Source: Agrococcus carbonis
Lineage (GTDB): Bacteria > Actinomycetota > Actinomycetes > Actinomycetales > Microbacteriaceae
Length of the DNA stretch: 64,000 bases
Reading direction: 5' to 3'
NCBI RefSeq assembly: GCF_900104705.1
Contig: NZ_LT629734.1
Coordinates: 310,001 to 374,000, forward strand
Part shown: one piece after another, positions 20,895 through 29,628 of the stretch
Layout of the letters: every line of letters starts with the position of its first letter
Numbering within the stretch: the stretch's first letter is position 1
Made by a program: the position numbers and the translations under genes
Notes under the pieces: generated by a model
Told to the model about the DNA's origin: nothing
The model's input: only the letters and a program-made list of their open reading frames with translations
The model's database searches: none

Positions 20895-22349
20895 ATGCCC
20901 TTCCCAGCACTCTCCATCATCGCCACGCCCGAGGACGCGACCGCCGAGCTGATCGTGCACGGCGTGCACGCCGGCGAGACCCCCTCGGCCGCGGGCTTCG
21001 ACCCCGAGCTGCTCGCCGACCTCGGCATCACCGGCAAGCGCGAGCAGGTGACGCGCGCGGTCGTCGACGGCCGCAAGGTCGCCTTCGTCGGCCTCGGCGA
21101 CTCGGCGAGCGCCGACCGGCTGCGCGAGGCGGCCGGCGCCGCGGTCCGGGCGCTGCGCGACGTGCCGTCGCTCGCGCTCGCGCTCCCGGCGGCCTCCGCC
21201 CAGGACGTGCAGGCCGTGCTCGAGGGCGCGGCCCTCGGCGCGTACCGCTACGACGCGAAGCGCAAGCGCGACGAGGACGCCCCGCGGGTGTGCGAGATCG
21301 CGGTCGTCGCCGGCGACGCCGAGGTCTCCGCGTACGCCGTGCAGAGCGCCGGCGTCGCCGCGCAGGCCGTGTGGACGACGCGCGACCTCGCGAACACGCC
21401 CCCCAACCTCCTGAGCCCCGTCGACTTCGCCGACCGCGTCGTCGCCAGCGCCGCGGACGCCGGGCTCAGCGTCGTCGTGCGCGACGAGGAGCGACTGCGC
21501 CGCGAGGGGTTCGGCGGCATCATCGGCGTCGGCCAGGGCTCGAGCCGTCCGCCGCGCCTCGTGACGGTCGAGCACGCGCCCGAGAACGCCACCCGCCACG
21601 TCGTGCTGGTCGGCAAGGGCATCACGTTCGACTCGGGCGGCCTCTCGCTCAAGCCCGCCGCCTCGATGCAGCACATGAAGTACGACATGACGGGGGCCGC
21701 GACGGTCTACGCCGTCACGGTCGCCGCGGCCGCCCTGCAGCTGCCGATCCGCATCACGGCGCACCTGTGCCTCGCCGAGAACCTCGTCTCCTCGACCGCG
21801 ACGCGCCCGGACGACGTCATCACCATGCGCGGCGGCACGACGGTCGAGGTGACGAACACCGACGCCGAGGGCCGGCTCGTCATGGCCGACGGCCTCGTGC
21901 TCGCGAGCGAGGCGCAGCCCGACGCGATCATCGACGTCGCGACCCTCACGGGCGCCCAGGTCATCGCGCTCGGCAACCGGGTGAGCGGTGTGATGGGCAA
22001 CGACGAGGCCATCGTGGATGCGGTGCTGCAGGCATCGCGCGAGGTCGGCGAGCAGGTGTGGCCGATGCCGATCCCCGAGGAGATGCGGCCCATGCTCGAC
22101 TCGGAGGTCGCCGACCTCGCGAACGCGAAGGTCGGGAACCGCGCCGGCGGCATGCTGCTCGCCGCCGCGTTCCTCAACGAGTTCATCGGCGAGCGCGACG
22201 GCTCCCCCATCCCGTGGGCGCACATCGACATCGCCGGGCCGTCGACCAACACCGGCACGCCGTTCGGCTACACGCCCACCGGCGCGACCGGCGTCGTCGT
22301 GCGCGGGCTGCTGCGCACGCTGTCGAAGATGTCGCGCTCGGCGGAGTGA
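20895..22349 (+). CDS. pepA: Leucyl aminopeptidase (M17)
   Basis: A 484-residue M17 aminopeptidase. The C-terminal catalytic domain shows GKGITFDSGGLSLKPA with the metal-binding and catalytic Lys and Asp, MKYDMTGAATV, and NTDAEGRLVMADGLVLA, the family signature that includes the catalytic Arg. The N-terminal ~170 residues form the macrodomain-like regulatory part. It is a cytoplasmic hexameric zinc/manganese enzyme that trims N-terminal residues in protein turnover. The ATG at 20895 has no ribosome binding site but a TATCCT 8 nt upstream. It is followed by lpdA on the same strand, with a separate promoter between. Confidence 0.93.
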   Translation: MPFPALSIIATPEDATAELIVHGVHAGETPSAAGFDPELLADLGITGKREQVTRAVVDGRKVAFVGLGDSASADRLREAAGAAVRALRDVPSLALALPAASAQDVQAVLEGAALGAYRYDAKRKRDEDAPRVCEIAVVAGDAEVSAYAVQSAGVAAQAVWTTRDLANTPPNLLSPVDFADRVVASAADAGLSVVVRDEERLRREGFGGIIGVGQGSSRPPRLVTVEHAPENATRHVVLVGKGITFDSGGLSLKPAASMQHMKYDMTGAATVYAVTVAAAALQLPIRITAHLCLAENLVSSTATRPDDVITMRGGTTVEVTNTDAEGRLVMADGLVLASEAQPDAIIDVATLTGAQVIALGNRVSGVMGNDEAIVDAVLQASREVGEQVWPMPIPEEMRPMLDSEVADLANAKVGNRAGGMLLAAAFLNEFIGERDGSPIPWAHIDIAGPSTNTGTPFGYTPTGATGVVVRGLLRTLSKMSRSAE

Positions 22350-22374
22350 CCCAGGTGCCGCCCAGGCGACCGTC

Positions 22375-22380
22375 TAGGCT
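22375..22380 (+). promoter_or_regulatory. -10 element of lpdA
   Basis: TAGGCT, 72 nt upstream of the lpdA GTG start, shows that lpdA has a normal leader in contrast to pepA before it. Confidence 0.5.
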
Positions 22381-22452
22381 GGGGTGGGCAGGAACTGCCG
22401 TGCACAGCCGCGCCCACCGGTGCGGCGACGAAGACTCATAAGGAGCAAGTGC

Positions 22453-23826
22453 GTGTCCGATCAGAGCTTTGACATCGTCGTCCTGGGTGGGGGCAGCGCC
22501 GGCTACGCCGTCGCGCTGCGGGCCGTCCAGCTCGGCAAGAGCGCCGCCGTCGTCGAGAAGGACAAGCTGGGCGGCACCTGCCTGCACCGCGGCTGCGTGC
22601 CGACGAAGGCGATGCTGCACTCGGCCGAGGTCGCCGACGAGGTGCGCGACGCCGGCCACGCCGGCGTGCAGGCCGAGCTCCAGGGCATCGACATCGCGGG
22701 CGTCTCGGCGTTCCGCGACGGCATCGTCTCGAAGAAGTTCAAGGGCCTCCAGGGCCTCCTCAAGGCCAAGGGCATCCCGGTCTTCGAGGGCGAGGGCAAG
22801 CTCACCTCCCCCACGACCGTCCAGGTCGGCGACCAGACCCTCACGGGCCGAAACATCGTGCTCGCGACCGGCTCGTACGCGAAGACGCTCCCCGGCCTCG
22901 AGATCACCGGCAACGTCATCACGAGCGAGCAGGCGCTGCAGCTCGACTGGATCCCGCAGCGCGTCGCGATCCTCGGCGGCGGCGTGATCGGCGTCGAGTT
23001 CGCGAGCGTCTGGCGCGCCTTCGGCGCCGAGGTCACGATCATCGAGGGCCTCCCCCACCTCGTCGCGAACGAGGAGGAGTCGGTCTCGAAGCAGTTCGAG
23101 CGCGCCTACAAGAAGCGCGGCATCCAGTTCAAGCTCGGCGCCCGCTTCTCGGGCGTCACGCAGGACGAGTCGGGCGTGCACGTCTCCCTCGAGACGGGCG
23201 AGACGATCGACGCCGACCTGCTGCTCGTCGCGGTCGGCCGCGGCCCGAACACCGCCGGCGTCGGCTACGAGGAGGTCGGCGTGCAGCTCGACCGCGGCTT
23301 CGTGACGGTCGACGACCGCCTGCAGACGTCGGTGCCCGGCGTCTACGCCGTCGGCGACATCACGCCCGGCCTGCAGCTCGCGCACCGCGGCTACCAGCAG
23401 GGCATCTTCGTCGCCGAGGAGATCGCGGGCCTGAACCCCCGCAAGGTCGAGGACATCAACATCCCCAAGGTCACCTACAGCGACCCCGAGGTCGCCTCGA
23501 TCGGCTACTCGGAGGCGAAGGCCAAGGAGCAGTTCGGCGAGGACCGCATCGAGACCTACGAGTACTCGCTCGGCGGCAACGCCAAGAGCGAGATCGTCGG
23601 CACGACCGGCTCGGTCAAGGCCGTGCGCGTCAAGGACGGCCCCGTCGTCGGCGTCCACATGATCGGCCGCCGCGTGAGCGAGCTCATCGGCGAGGCGCAG
23701 CTCATCGTGAACTGGGAGGCGTACCCCGAGGACGTCTCGCAGCTCATCCACGCCCACCCCACCCAGCACGAGGCGCTCGGCGAGACGATGCTGAAGCTCG
23801 CCGGCACGCCCCTCCACGCCATCTGA
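22453..23826 (+). CDS. lpdA: Dihydrolipoyl dehydrogenase
   Basis: A 457-residue flavoprotein disulfide reductase. The FAD motif is DIVVLGGGSAGYAVALRAV, the redox-active disulfide GGTCLHRGCVPTKAM, the NAD motif RVAILGGGVIGVEFASVW, the second FAD motif GVYAVGDITPG, and the dimer-interface His-Glu pair HAHPTQHEALGE. It is the E3 component reoxidising dihydrolipoyl groups of 2-oxoacid dehydrogenases, fitting its place 23 bp before sucB. The start is GTG at 22453 with AAGGAG 7 nt upstream. Confidence 0.95.
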   Translation: MSDQSFDIVVLGGGSAGYAVALRAVQLGKSAAVVEKDKLGGTCLHRGCVPTKAMLHSAEVADEVRDAGHAGVQAELQGIDIAGVSAFRDGIVSKKFKGLQGLLKAKGIPVFEGEGKLTSPTTVQVGDQTLTGRNIVLATGSYAKTLPGLEITGNVITSEQALQLDWIPQRVAILGGGVIGVEFASVWRAFGAEVTIIEGLPHLVANEEESVSKQFERAYKKRGIQFKLGARFSGVTQDESGVHVSLETGETIDADLLLVAVGRGPNTAGVGYEEVGVQLDRGFVTVDDRLQTSVPGVYAVGDITPGLQLAHRGYQQGIFVAEEIAGLNPRKVEDINIPKVTYSDPEVASIGYSEAKAKEQFGEDRIETYEYSLGGNAKSEIVGTTGSVKAVRVKDGPVVGVHMIGRRVSELIGEAQLIVNWEAYPEDVSQLIHAHPTQHEALGETMLKLAGTPLHAI

Positions 23827-23849
23827 TCACTGCCACAGGAGACCGATCC

Positions 23850-25793
23850 ATGACTGACATCAAGCTCCCCGAGCTCGGCGAGAGCGTCACCGAGGGCACG
23901 ATCACCCGCTGGCTCAAGGCGGTCGGCGACGAGATCGCCGTCGACGAGCCCATCGTCGAGATCTCGACCGACAAGGTCGACACCGAGGTGCCGTCGCCCA
24001 TCGCGGGCACGATCACCGAGATCCTCGCCGAGGAGGACGACACCGTCGAGGTCGGCGCCGTCATCGCCCGCGTCGGCGACGCCGGCGAGGCGCCCGCCGA
24101 GGAGGCTCCCGCGGAGGAGGCCCCGGCGGAGGAGGCTGCCGAGGCTGCGCAGCAGGCCGAGGAGCCCGCCGCCGAGACCGCGACCGAGGGCACCGACAGC
24201 GAGGCCGACCAGGAGGCCGACGAGGAGTCGGCCGCCGAGGCGCAGGAGTCTCCGTCCAAGGAGTCGGAGGAGCAGGCCGCGCCCGCGGAGGCTGCGCAGG
24301 AGTCGGCGCCGGCGGCGTCTGGCGGCCAGGACATCACGCTGCCCGAGCTCGGCGAGAGCGTCACCGAGGGCACGATCACCCGCTGGCTCAAGGCGGTCGG
24401 CGACGAGATCGCCGTCGACGAGCCCATCGTCGAGATCTCGACCGACAAGGTCGACACCGAGGTGCCGTCGCCCATCGCGGGCACGATCACCGAGATCCTC
24501 GCCGAGGAGGACGACACCGTCGAGGTCGGCGCGGTCATCGCCCGCGTCGGCGGCCAGGCGTCGTCGGATGCTCCGGCGGCCGAGGCGCCCGAGGCCGAGC
24601 CGGCGAAGACGGACGAGCCCCCGGCCGAGTCGACCGGCTCCGCCGAGGCGCAGGACGCGGCGCCCGCCGAGCAGCCGGAGCCCGCGAAGCCCTCGACCGA
24701 GCAGCCCGAGCCGGCGAAGGCCGAGGAGCCGGCCGAGGAGCCGGAGCCTGCCGCCGAGGCGAAGTCCGCGGAGGAGGCGAAGCCCGCCGAGGCCGCGGAG
24801 CCCGCTGAGGCACCCAAGGCCGCGCCCGCCGCCCCGGCAGCGCCGGCGAAGCCCGCGCCTCCGGCGCCCGCGGCTCCCGCGGCGCCGGCCGCATCCGGCT
24901 CGTCCGCGGCCTACGTCACGCCCATCGTGCGCAAGCTCGCGAACGAGAAGGGCGTCGACCTCGGCTCGCTGCAGGGCACGGGCGTCGGCGGCCGCATCCG
25001 CAAGGAGGACGTGCTCGCCGCTGCGGAGGCCGCTCCCGCGGCAGCGCCCGCGGCCGCAGCCGCCGCACCGATCGAGGCCGAGGTCTCGGAGCTGCGCGGC
25101 ACGACCGCGAAGATGTCGCGCCTGCGCAAGATCGTCGCCACCCGCGCGGTGGAGTCGATGCAGACGCTCGCACAGCTCACGACGGTCGTCGAGGTCGACG
25201 TGACGAAGGTCGCGCAGCTGCGCGAGGCGAAGAAGGCCGCGTTCCAGGAGGAGACGGGCAACAAGCTCACCTTCCTGCCGTTCTTCACGCAGGCGGCGGT
25301 GCAGGCCCTCAAGTCGCACCCGCTCATCAACGCGACCGACGACGGCGAGACGATCACCTACCCTGCGACCGAGAACCTCGCGATGGCGGTCGACACCGAG
25401 CGCGGCCTGCTCACGCCGGTCATCCGCGACGCGAGCTCCAAGAGCATCAAGGAGCTCACGGCCGAGATCGCCGATCTCGCCCAGCGCACGCGCGACAACC
25501 AGCTGAAGCCGGACGAGCTCTCGGGCGGCACCTTCACGCTGACCAACACCGGCTCGCGCGGCGCGCTGTTCGACACGCCCGTCGTGTTCCAGCCGCAGCG
25601 CGCCATCCTCGGCGTCGGCACGGTCGTGAAGCGTCCCGTGGTGGTGCAGGTCGACGGGCAGGACTCCATCGCGATCCGCTCGATGGTCTTCCTCGCGCTG
25701 TCGTACGACCACCGCATCATCGACGGCGCCGACGCCGCCCGCTACCTGGGCCAGGTCAAGGCGCACCTCGAGTCGGGCCAGTTCGAGGTTTGA
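23850..25793 (+). CDS. sucB: 2-oxoacid dehydrogenase E2 component, dihydrolipoamide acyltransferase (two lipoyl domains)
   Basis: A 647-residue E2 protein. Two lipoyl domains lie at about residues 3-76 and 161-234, each with the lipoylated Lys in STDKVDTEV, separated by Ala/Pro/Glu-rich linkers. A peripheral-subunit-binding domain at about 350-390 (VTPIVRKLANEKGVDLGSL) and the catalytic acyltransferase domain (about 410-647, with LSYDHRIIDGADAARYL holding the catalytic His and Asp) follow. The order and lpdA next to it fit the E2 of the 2-oxoglutarate or pyruvate complexes; in actinobacteria this copy commonly serves both, so the substrate is not settled. A hairpin and a dispersed repeat follow the stop. 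Confidence 0.9.
   Translation: MTDIKLPELGESVTEGTITRWLKAVGDEIAVDEPIVEISTDKVDTEVPSPIAGTITEILAEEDDTVEVGAVIARVGDAGEAPAEEAPAEEAPAEEAAEAAQQAEEPAAETATEGTDSEADQEADEESAAEAQESPSKESEEQAAPAEAAQESAPAASGGQDITLPELGESVTEGTITRWLKAVGDEIAVDEPIVEISTDKVDTEVPSPIAGTITEILAEEDDTVEVGAVIARVGGQASSDAPAAEAPEAEPAKTDEPPAESTGSAEAQDAAPAEQPEPAKPSTEQPEPAKAEEPAEEPEPAAEAKSAEEAKPAEAAEPAEAPKAAPAAPAAPAKPAPPAPAAPAAPAASGSSAAYVTPIVRKLANEKGVDLGSLQGTGVGGRIRKEDVLAAAEAAPAAAPAAAAAAPIEAEVSELRGTTAKMSRLRKIVATRAVESMQTLAQLTTVVEVDVTKVAQLREAKKAAFQEETGNKLTFLPFFTQAAVQALKSHPLINATDDGETITYPATENLAMAVDTERGLLTPVIRDASSKSIKELTAEIADLAQRTRDNQLKPDELSGGTFTLTNTGSRGALFDTPVVFQPQRAILGVGTVVKRPVVVQVDGQDSIAIRSMVFLALSYDHRIIDGADAARYLGQVKAHLESGQFEV
23868..24078 (+). repeat. 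Direct repeat in sucB, first copy
   Basis: The 211 bp encoding the first lipoyl domain recur at 24342-24552, 474 bp away, with one mismatch (24059). The block 23868-24058 is identical over 191 bp, including all third codon positions. Confidence 0.9.
24342..24552 (+). repeat. Direct repeat in sucB, second copy
   Basis: This is the second lipoyl-domain copy of the repeat at 23868-24078. The identity stops at the domain borders, where the linkers diverge fully. Confidence 0.9.
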
Positions 25794-25800
25794 CGCCGAA

Positions 25801-25820
25801 GGGCTCACGCCTGTGAGCCC
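25801..25820. terminator. Terminator hairpin after sucB
   Basis: An 8-bp perfect stem GGGCTCAC/GTGAGCCC with a GCCT loop, 7 nt after the sucB stop. It may serve the convergent kinase-like gene as well. Confidence 0.7.
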
Positions 25821-25823
25821 GGA

Positions 25824-25878
25824 GGGGTCAAGGTCGAGGAGGCCGCGGTCCGCAGGGCCGCAGCCGTCGCGAGACCCC
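25824..25878. repeat. Dispersed intergenic palindromic repeat, copy 2
   Basis: About 55 bp bounded by GGGGTC and GACCCC, containing AGGTCGAGGAGGCCGCGG and GTCGCGAGACC. It is a diverged relative of the elements at 6160, 54143 and 61454, and ends 2 bp before the stop codon of the convergent gene. Confidence 0.6.
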
Positions 25879-25879
25879 T

Positions 25880-27262
25880 TTAGTCAGACCAGGCGTCGCG
25901 CAGCGTCCACCCGGCCTCGGTGCTCATCACGAGCACCGAGGCCGGTGCCGTCTCCGACACCACCCGCAGCAGCCACGCGTCGCCGAGCCGCTGCACGACC
26001 TCGAGCCGGCCGTCCGCGGGCATGCGCCACGGCTCGTCGGCCCCGAGCTGCGGGCTGCCCGGCTCGTGCAGCAGCACGAGGCACGCGGCGTCGTCGGCGT
26101 CGAGGCACGCCTCCCGCTCCGCGAGCAGCGCGGCGGCCGCTGCGACCGGATCGGCGTCCGGAGTCGCGGAGCCGGCGGCCTCCGCCGACTCGGACGCGGC
26201 CTCCCCAGGCGCTACAGCCTCGTCGGGCCCGCCGGCGCCGTCGTGCTGCGCCGGGGCTGTCGCACCGTCCTCGGCTGCCGCGCGGCCGTCCGGAGCCTCC
26301 GGCGCACCGGCGCCGCCCCGCTCGTATGCGATCGGTGCGGGGTCCGCGCCGACCGCACCCGCGTCGCCCGGCGATGCGAGCAGGAGCGCGGACACGATCG
26401 CCGCCGCGGCCCCGCCGCCCGCGACGGCCCAGAACCGTGGGCGCACTCGCGAGAGCGCCGCGACCGCGGCGGGCACGAGCGGTCCCGCGCGCTCGGCCGA
26501 GCGCTCCGCGAGCAGCGCGACCCGGGCCAGCACCCGGTCGAGCCCCGCCGGCCGCTCGCGCCGACGCATCCGGCCCGGCGCCGGGGCCGCAGGGGGTGGC
26601 GACGCCGTCTCGAGCGCGAGCGGCAGCGCAGGCCACGCCGCGAGGAGCGCCTCCGCGGCCGCCGCGAGGTCGTGGCGCTCGAGCGCGCCCTCGACCTCGG
26701 CCGGGAGCGACTCGCCGCCGGCCTCGAGCACGGCGACGGCGAGGGCACGCCACGAGGCGATGTCGGCCGCGACGCCCGCGCTCTCCTCCCGCCACGCCGG
26801 CGTCGGCCGCAGGGTCTCGACGCATGCGCCCGCGGCGACCAGCATCGGCGCCCCGTCGCCGTCGAGCCGCACCTCGTGCGCGTCGCAGCCGCCCGCGCTC
26901 GCGCCGATCGCGTGCAGCGCGGCGAGCGCCGACGCGACGGGGGCCAGTGCCGTCACCGCCTCGCCGGGCCGCGGTGCGCGGCGCTGCACGAGCCACGCGG
27001 CGAGGTCGTGCGGCACGAGCGGCCGCACGAGCACCGCGCCGCCGTCGGTCGCGACGTCGAGCACGGGCAGCAGGTGCGGGTGCTCGGCGGCGAGCAGCGC
27101 CTCGGCCTCTCGCGCGAGCGCGGCGTCCTCACCCGTGAGCGCGCGGTGCAGCTCGACGCCCGCGCTCGACGCATCCGCCCCCACCCACACCTCGCGCCGG
27201 TCGTCGCGGCGCAGCGCCCGCACCAGCGGGTAGCCAGCGATCGTCAGCGTCTCGTCGTCCAC
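25880..27262 (-). CDS. Membrane-anchored protein with degenerate protein-kinase-like domain
   Basis: A 460-residue protein I do not recognise as a named family. Residues about 7-180 follow the order of a bacterial Ser/Thr kinase: LTIAGYPLVRAL, EAEALLAAEHPHLLPVLDV, VLVRPLVPHDLAAWL and ALAALHAIGA. The glycine-rich loop, catalytic HRD motif and metal-binding DFG motif are absent or unrecognisable, so it looks like a pseudokinase. One membrane helix (about 277-296) separates it from an Ala/Glu-rich linker and a ~110-residue C-terminal domain that would be extracellular. The start is GTG at 27262, 7 nt after CACCAT. It lies convergent to sucB and divergent from DUF4191. Pseudokinase assignment is inference. 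Confidence 0.6.
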   Translation of the reverse strand: MDDETLTIAGYPLVRALRRDDRREVWVGADASSAGVELHRALTGEDAALAREAEALLAAEHPHLLPVLDVATDGGAVLVRPLVPHDLAAWLVQRRAPRPGEAVTALAPVASALAALHAIGASAGGCDAHEVRLDGDGAPMLVAAGACVETLRPTPAWREESAGVAADIASWRALAVAVLEAGGESLPAEVEGALERHDLAAAAEALLAAWPALPLALETASPPPAAPAPGRMRRRERPAGLDRVLARVALLAERSAERAGPLVPAAVAALSRVRPRFWAVAGGGAAAAIVSALLLASPGDAGAVGADPAPIAYERGGAGAPEAPDGRAAAEDGATAPAQHDGAGGPDEAVAPGEAASESAEAAGSATPDADPVAAAAALLAEREACLDADDAACLVLLHEPGSPQLGADEPWRMPADGRLEVVQRLGDAWLLRVVSETAPASVLVMSTEAGWTLRDAWSD

Positions 27263-27355
27263 GCGGCGGATGGTGCCAGCCCCGCCGCGAGCGGCGACGG
27301 CCCGCCCGCCGCCGGTGTGGAGAACCGCGGCTCGGCGCCCCGGTATCCTGATGGC

Positions 27356-28045
27356 ATGGCACGCGACAGCGAGAAGGAGCCCGGCAGGCTCAAGACGATG
27401 TGGTCCATCTTCCAGATGACCCGCAGGAACGACAAGCTGGCGCTGCCGCTCATGCTGCTCGCGTTCTTCGGGCCGATCATCGTCGTGACGGTGCTCGCGA
27501 TCGTCTTCCGCCAGGACGTGCTGTTCCTCGTGCTGTGGATCATCTCGGGCGTGCTCATCGGTCTGATGCTCATGATGATGACGCTCACCTGGCGGGCCGA
27601 GAAGATCGCGTTCGCGCAGATCGAGGGCCGGCCGGGCGCCGTGGGCGCAGTGCTGAAGAACGGCCTGCGCGGCAACTGGACGACGAGCGAGATGCCCGTG
27701 GGCGTCAACCCGCGCACGCAGGACGCCGTGTACCGCGCCGTCGGCAAGCCGGGCGTCGTGCTGATCGCCGAGGGCCCGAAGGAGCGCGTCGCCCGCCTGC
27801 TCGGCGAGGAGCAGCGCAAGGTCAAGCGCATCGTGCCGAACGTGCCGGTGCACGTCATCGAGGTCGGTCCCGACTCCGACCTCGAGCTGCGCCGCCTCAC
27901 GCGCTCGATGCGGCGGCTGAAGAAGACGCTCACGCGCGCCGAGGTCATGGCCGTCGCCAACCGCCTCACCTCGCTCGGCCAGGCGAACCTGCCCATCCCG
28001 AAGGGCATCGACCCGCGCCGCGTGCGCCCCGGTCGCCCCCGCTGA
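27356..28045 (+). CDS. DUF4191 membrane protein
   Basis: A 229-residue protein starting MARDSEKEPGRLKTMWSIFQ. Two adjacent membrane helices (about 31-55 and 60-80) are followed by a basic cytoplasmic domain of about 150 residues with GNWTTSEMPVGVNPRTQDAVYR and RVARLLGEEQRKVKRIVP. This fits DUF4191, an actinobacterial family usually encoded between lipoate-synthesis genes and glnA. The ATG at 27356 is 6 nt after TATCCT without a ribosome binding site, so leaderless. It ends directly at the GlnR-box array of glnA. Function unknown. Confidence 0.85.
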   Translation: MARDSEKEPGRLKTMWSIFQMTRRNDKLALPLMLLAFFGPIIVVTVLAIVFRQDVLFLVLWIISGVLIGLMLMMMTLTWRAEKIAFAQIEGRPGAVGAVLKNGLRGNWTTSEMPVGVNPRTQDAVYRAVGKPGVVLIAEGPKERVARLLGEEQRKVKRIVPNVPVHVIEVGPDSDLELRRLTRSMRRLKKTLTRAEVMAVANRLTSLGQANLPIPKGIDPRRVRPGRPR

Positions 28046-28046
28046 C

Positions 28047-28084
28047 GTAACACCGCCGAAACATCGGCGTCACCGACGGGCAAC
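28047..28084 (+). promoter_or_regulatory. GlnR-box array upstream of glnA
   Basis: Four half-sites at exact 11-bp spacing: GTAAC (28047-28051), GAAAC (28058-28062), GTCAC (28069-28073) and GCAAC (28080-28084), each separated by 6 bp. This matches two consecutive gTnAC-N6-GaAAC boxes, the known binding pattern of the actinobacterial nitrogen regulator GlnR. A TAGCGT -10 candidate follows at 28095-28100, about 40 nt before the glnA ATG. Confidence 0.8.
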
Positions 28085-28140
28085 GGCTCCCGCGTAGCGT
28101 CGAGGTACGGCACTCGCCCACCCCCAACGCAAGGAGCACC

Positions 28141-29565
28141 ATGTTCAAGGATTCCTCCGAGGTCCTCGCCTACATCAAGGACGAGGGGGTGGCCTTCCTC
28201 GACATCCGCTTCACCGACCTGCCGGGCGTGCAGCAGCACTTCAACATCCCCGCCTCGACGGTGGACGAGGAGTTCTTCAGCGTCGGCCAGCTCTTCGACG
28301 GCTCGTCGATCCGCGGCTTCGCGAACATCCACGAGTCGGACATGCAGCTCATCCCCGACGTCTCCACGGCGTACATCGACCCGTTCCGCGAGGCGAAGAC
28401 GCTCGTCATGCTCTTCGACATCTACAACCCGCGCACGGGCGAGATCTACCACCGCGACCCCCGCCAGGTGGCGCACAAGGCCGAGCAGTACCTCGCCTCG
28501 ACCGGCATCGCCGACACCGCGTTCTTCGCGCCCGAGGCGGAGTTCTACATCTTCGACGACGTGCGCTACGACGTGAAGCCGCAGCAGTCGTTCTTCGCCG
28601 TCGACTCGGAGGAGGGCGCCTGGAACTCGGGCCGCGTCGAGGAGGGCGGCAACCTCGGCAACAAGACGCCCTACAAGGGCGGCTACTTCCCCGTCTCCCC
28701 CGTCGACAAGCAGGCCGACCTGCGCGACGACATCGTGCTCAAGCTCGAGGCGATCGGCCTCCAGGTCGAGCGCAGCCACCACGAGGTGGGCACCGGCGGC
28801 CAGGCCGAGATCAACTACCGCTTCAACACGATGGTCAAGGCGGCCGACGAGATCCTCGCCTTCAAGTACATCGTGAAGAACACGGCCGAGGAGTGGGGCA
28901 AGACCGCGACCTTCATGCCGAAGCCGCTCTTCGGCGACAACGGCTCGGGCATGCACACGCACCAGTCGCTGTGGCTCGACGGCAAGCCGCTCTTCTTCGA
29001 CGAGAACGGCTACGGCAACCTCTCCGACACGGCCCGCTGGTACATCGGCGGCCTGCTCGCCCACGCGCCCGCCGTGCTCGCGTTCACGAACCCGTCGATC
29101 AACTCCTACCGCCGCCTCGTGAAGGGCTACGAGGCTCCGATCAACCTCGTCTACTCGGCCGGCAACCGCTCGGCCGCGATCCGCATCCCGATCACGGGCT
29201 CGAACCCGAAGGCCAAGCGCATCGAGTTCCGCGCGCCGGACGCCGCGTCGAACCCCTACCTCGCGTTCGCGGCGCAGATGATGGCCGGCCTCGACGGCAT
29301 CAAGAACCGCATCGAGCCGATGGACCCGATCGACAAGGACCTCTACGAGCTGCCGCCCGAGGAGGCCAAGGGCATCCCGCAGGTGCCGGGCTCGCTCGAG
29401 GAGGCGCTCGTCGCGCTCGAGAACGACCACGACTTCCTGCTCGAGGGCAACGTCTTCACGAAGGACCTCATCGACACCTGGATCGCCTACAAGCGGGAGC
29501 ACGAGATCCTGCCGATGGCGCTGCGTCCGCACCCGTACGAGTTCGAGCTCTACTACGGCGTCTGA
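28141..29565 (+). CDS. glnA: Glutamine synthetase, type I
   Basis: A 474-residue type I-beta glutamine synthetase, which condenses glutamate and ammonia using ATP. Motifs present: FDGSSIRGF, the metal-binding [12 protein letters not shown] and [16 protein letters not shown], the ATP motif [18 protein letters not shown], and the adenylylation loop [10 protein letters not shown] with Tyr402 (codon at 29344-29346). The tyrosine and the nearby glnE gene indicate control by adenylylation, and the upstream GlnR boxes indicate nitrogen-dependent transcription. The ATG follows AAGGAG by 6 nt. It ends at a hairpin shared with the convergent glnE. Confidence 0.96.
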   Translation: MFKDSSEVLAYIKDEGVAFLDIRFTDLPGVQQHFNIPASTVDEEFFSVGQLFDGSSIRGFANIHESDMQLIPDVSTAYIDPFREAKTLVMLFDIYNPRTGEIYHRDPRQVAHKAEQYLASTGIADTAFFAPEAEFYIFDDVRYDVKPQQSFFAVDSEEGAWNSGRVEEGGNLGNKTPYKGGYFPVSPVDKQADLRDDIVLKLEAIGLQVERSHHEVGTGGQAEINYRFNTMVKAADEILAFKYIVKNTAEEWGKTATFMPKPLFGDNGSGMHTHQSLWLDGKPLFFDENGYGNLSDTARWYIGGLLAHAPAVLAFTNPSINSYRRLVKGYEAPINLVYSAGNRSAAIRIPITGSNPKAKRIEFRAPDAASNPYLAFAAQMMAGLDGIKNRIEPMDPIDKDLYELPPEEAKGIPQVPGSLEEALVALENDHDFLLEGNVFTKDLIDTWIAYKREHEILPMALRPHPYEFELYYGV

Positions 29566-29579
29566 CGCTCACACGCGGC

Positions 29580-29610
29580 GGGGCCGGATTCCTTGGGGGG
29601 ATCCGGCCCC
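29580..29610. terminator. Bidirectional terminator between glnA and glnE
   Basis: A 10-bp perfect stem (29580-29589 with 29601-29610) with an 11-nt loop between the two convergent genes. Confidence 0.8.
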
Positions 29611-29628
29611 GCTCTCGTGCGCGCAGCG

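Noticed and set aside
23868..24552. sucB lipoyl repeat as an assembly duplication
   Set aside because: The linkers before and after each copy are completely different and two lipoyl domains are normal for this protein, so a simple assembly artefact is unlikely, though long reads would settle it.
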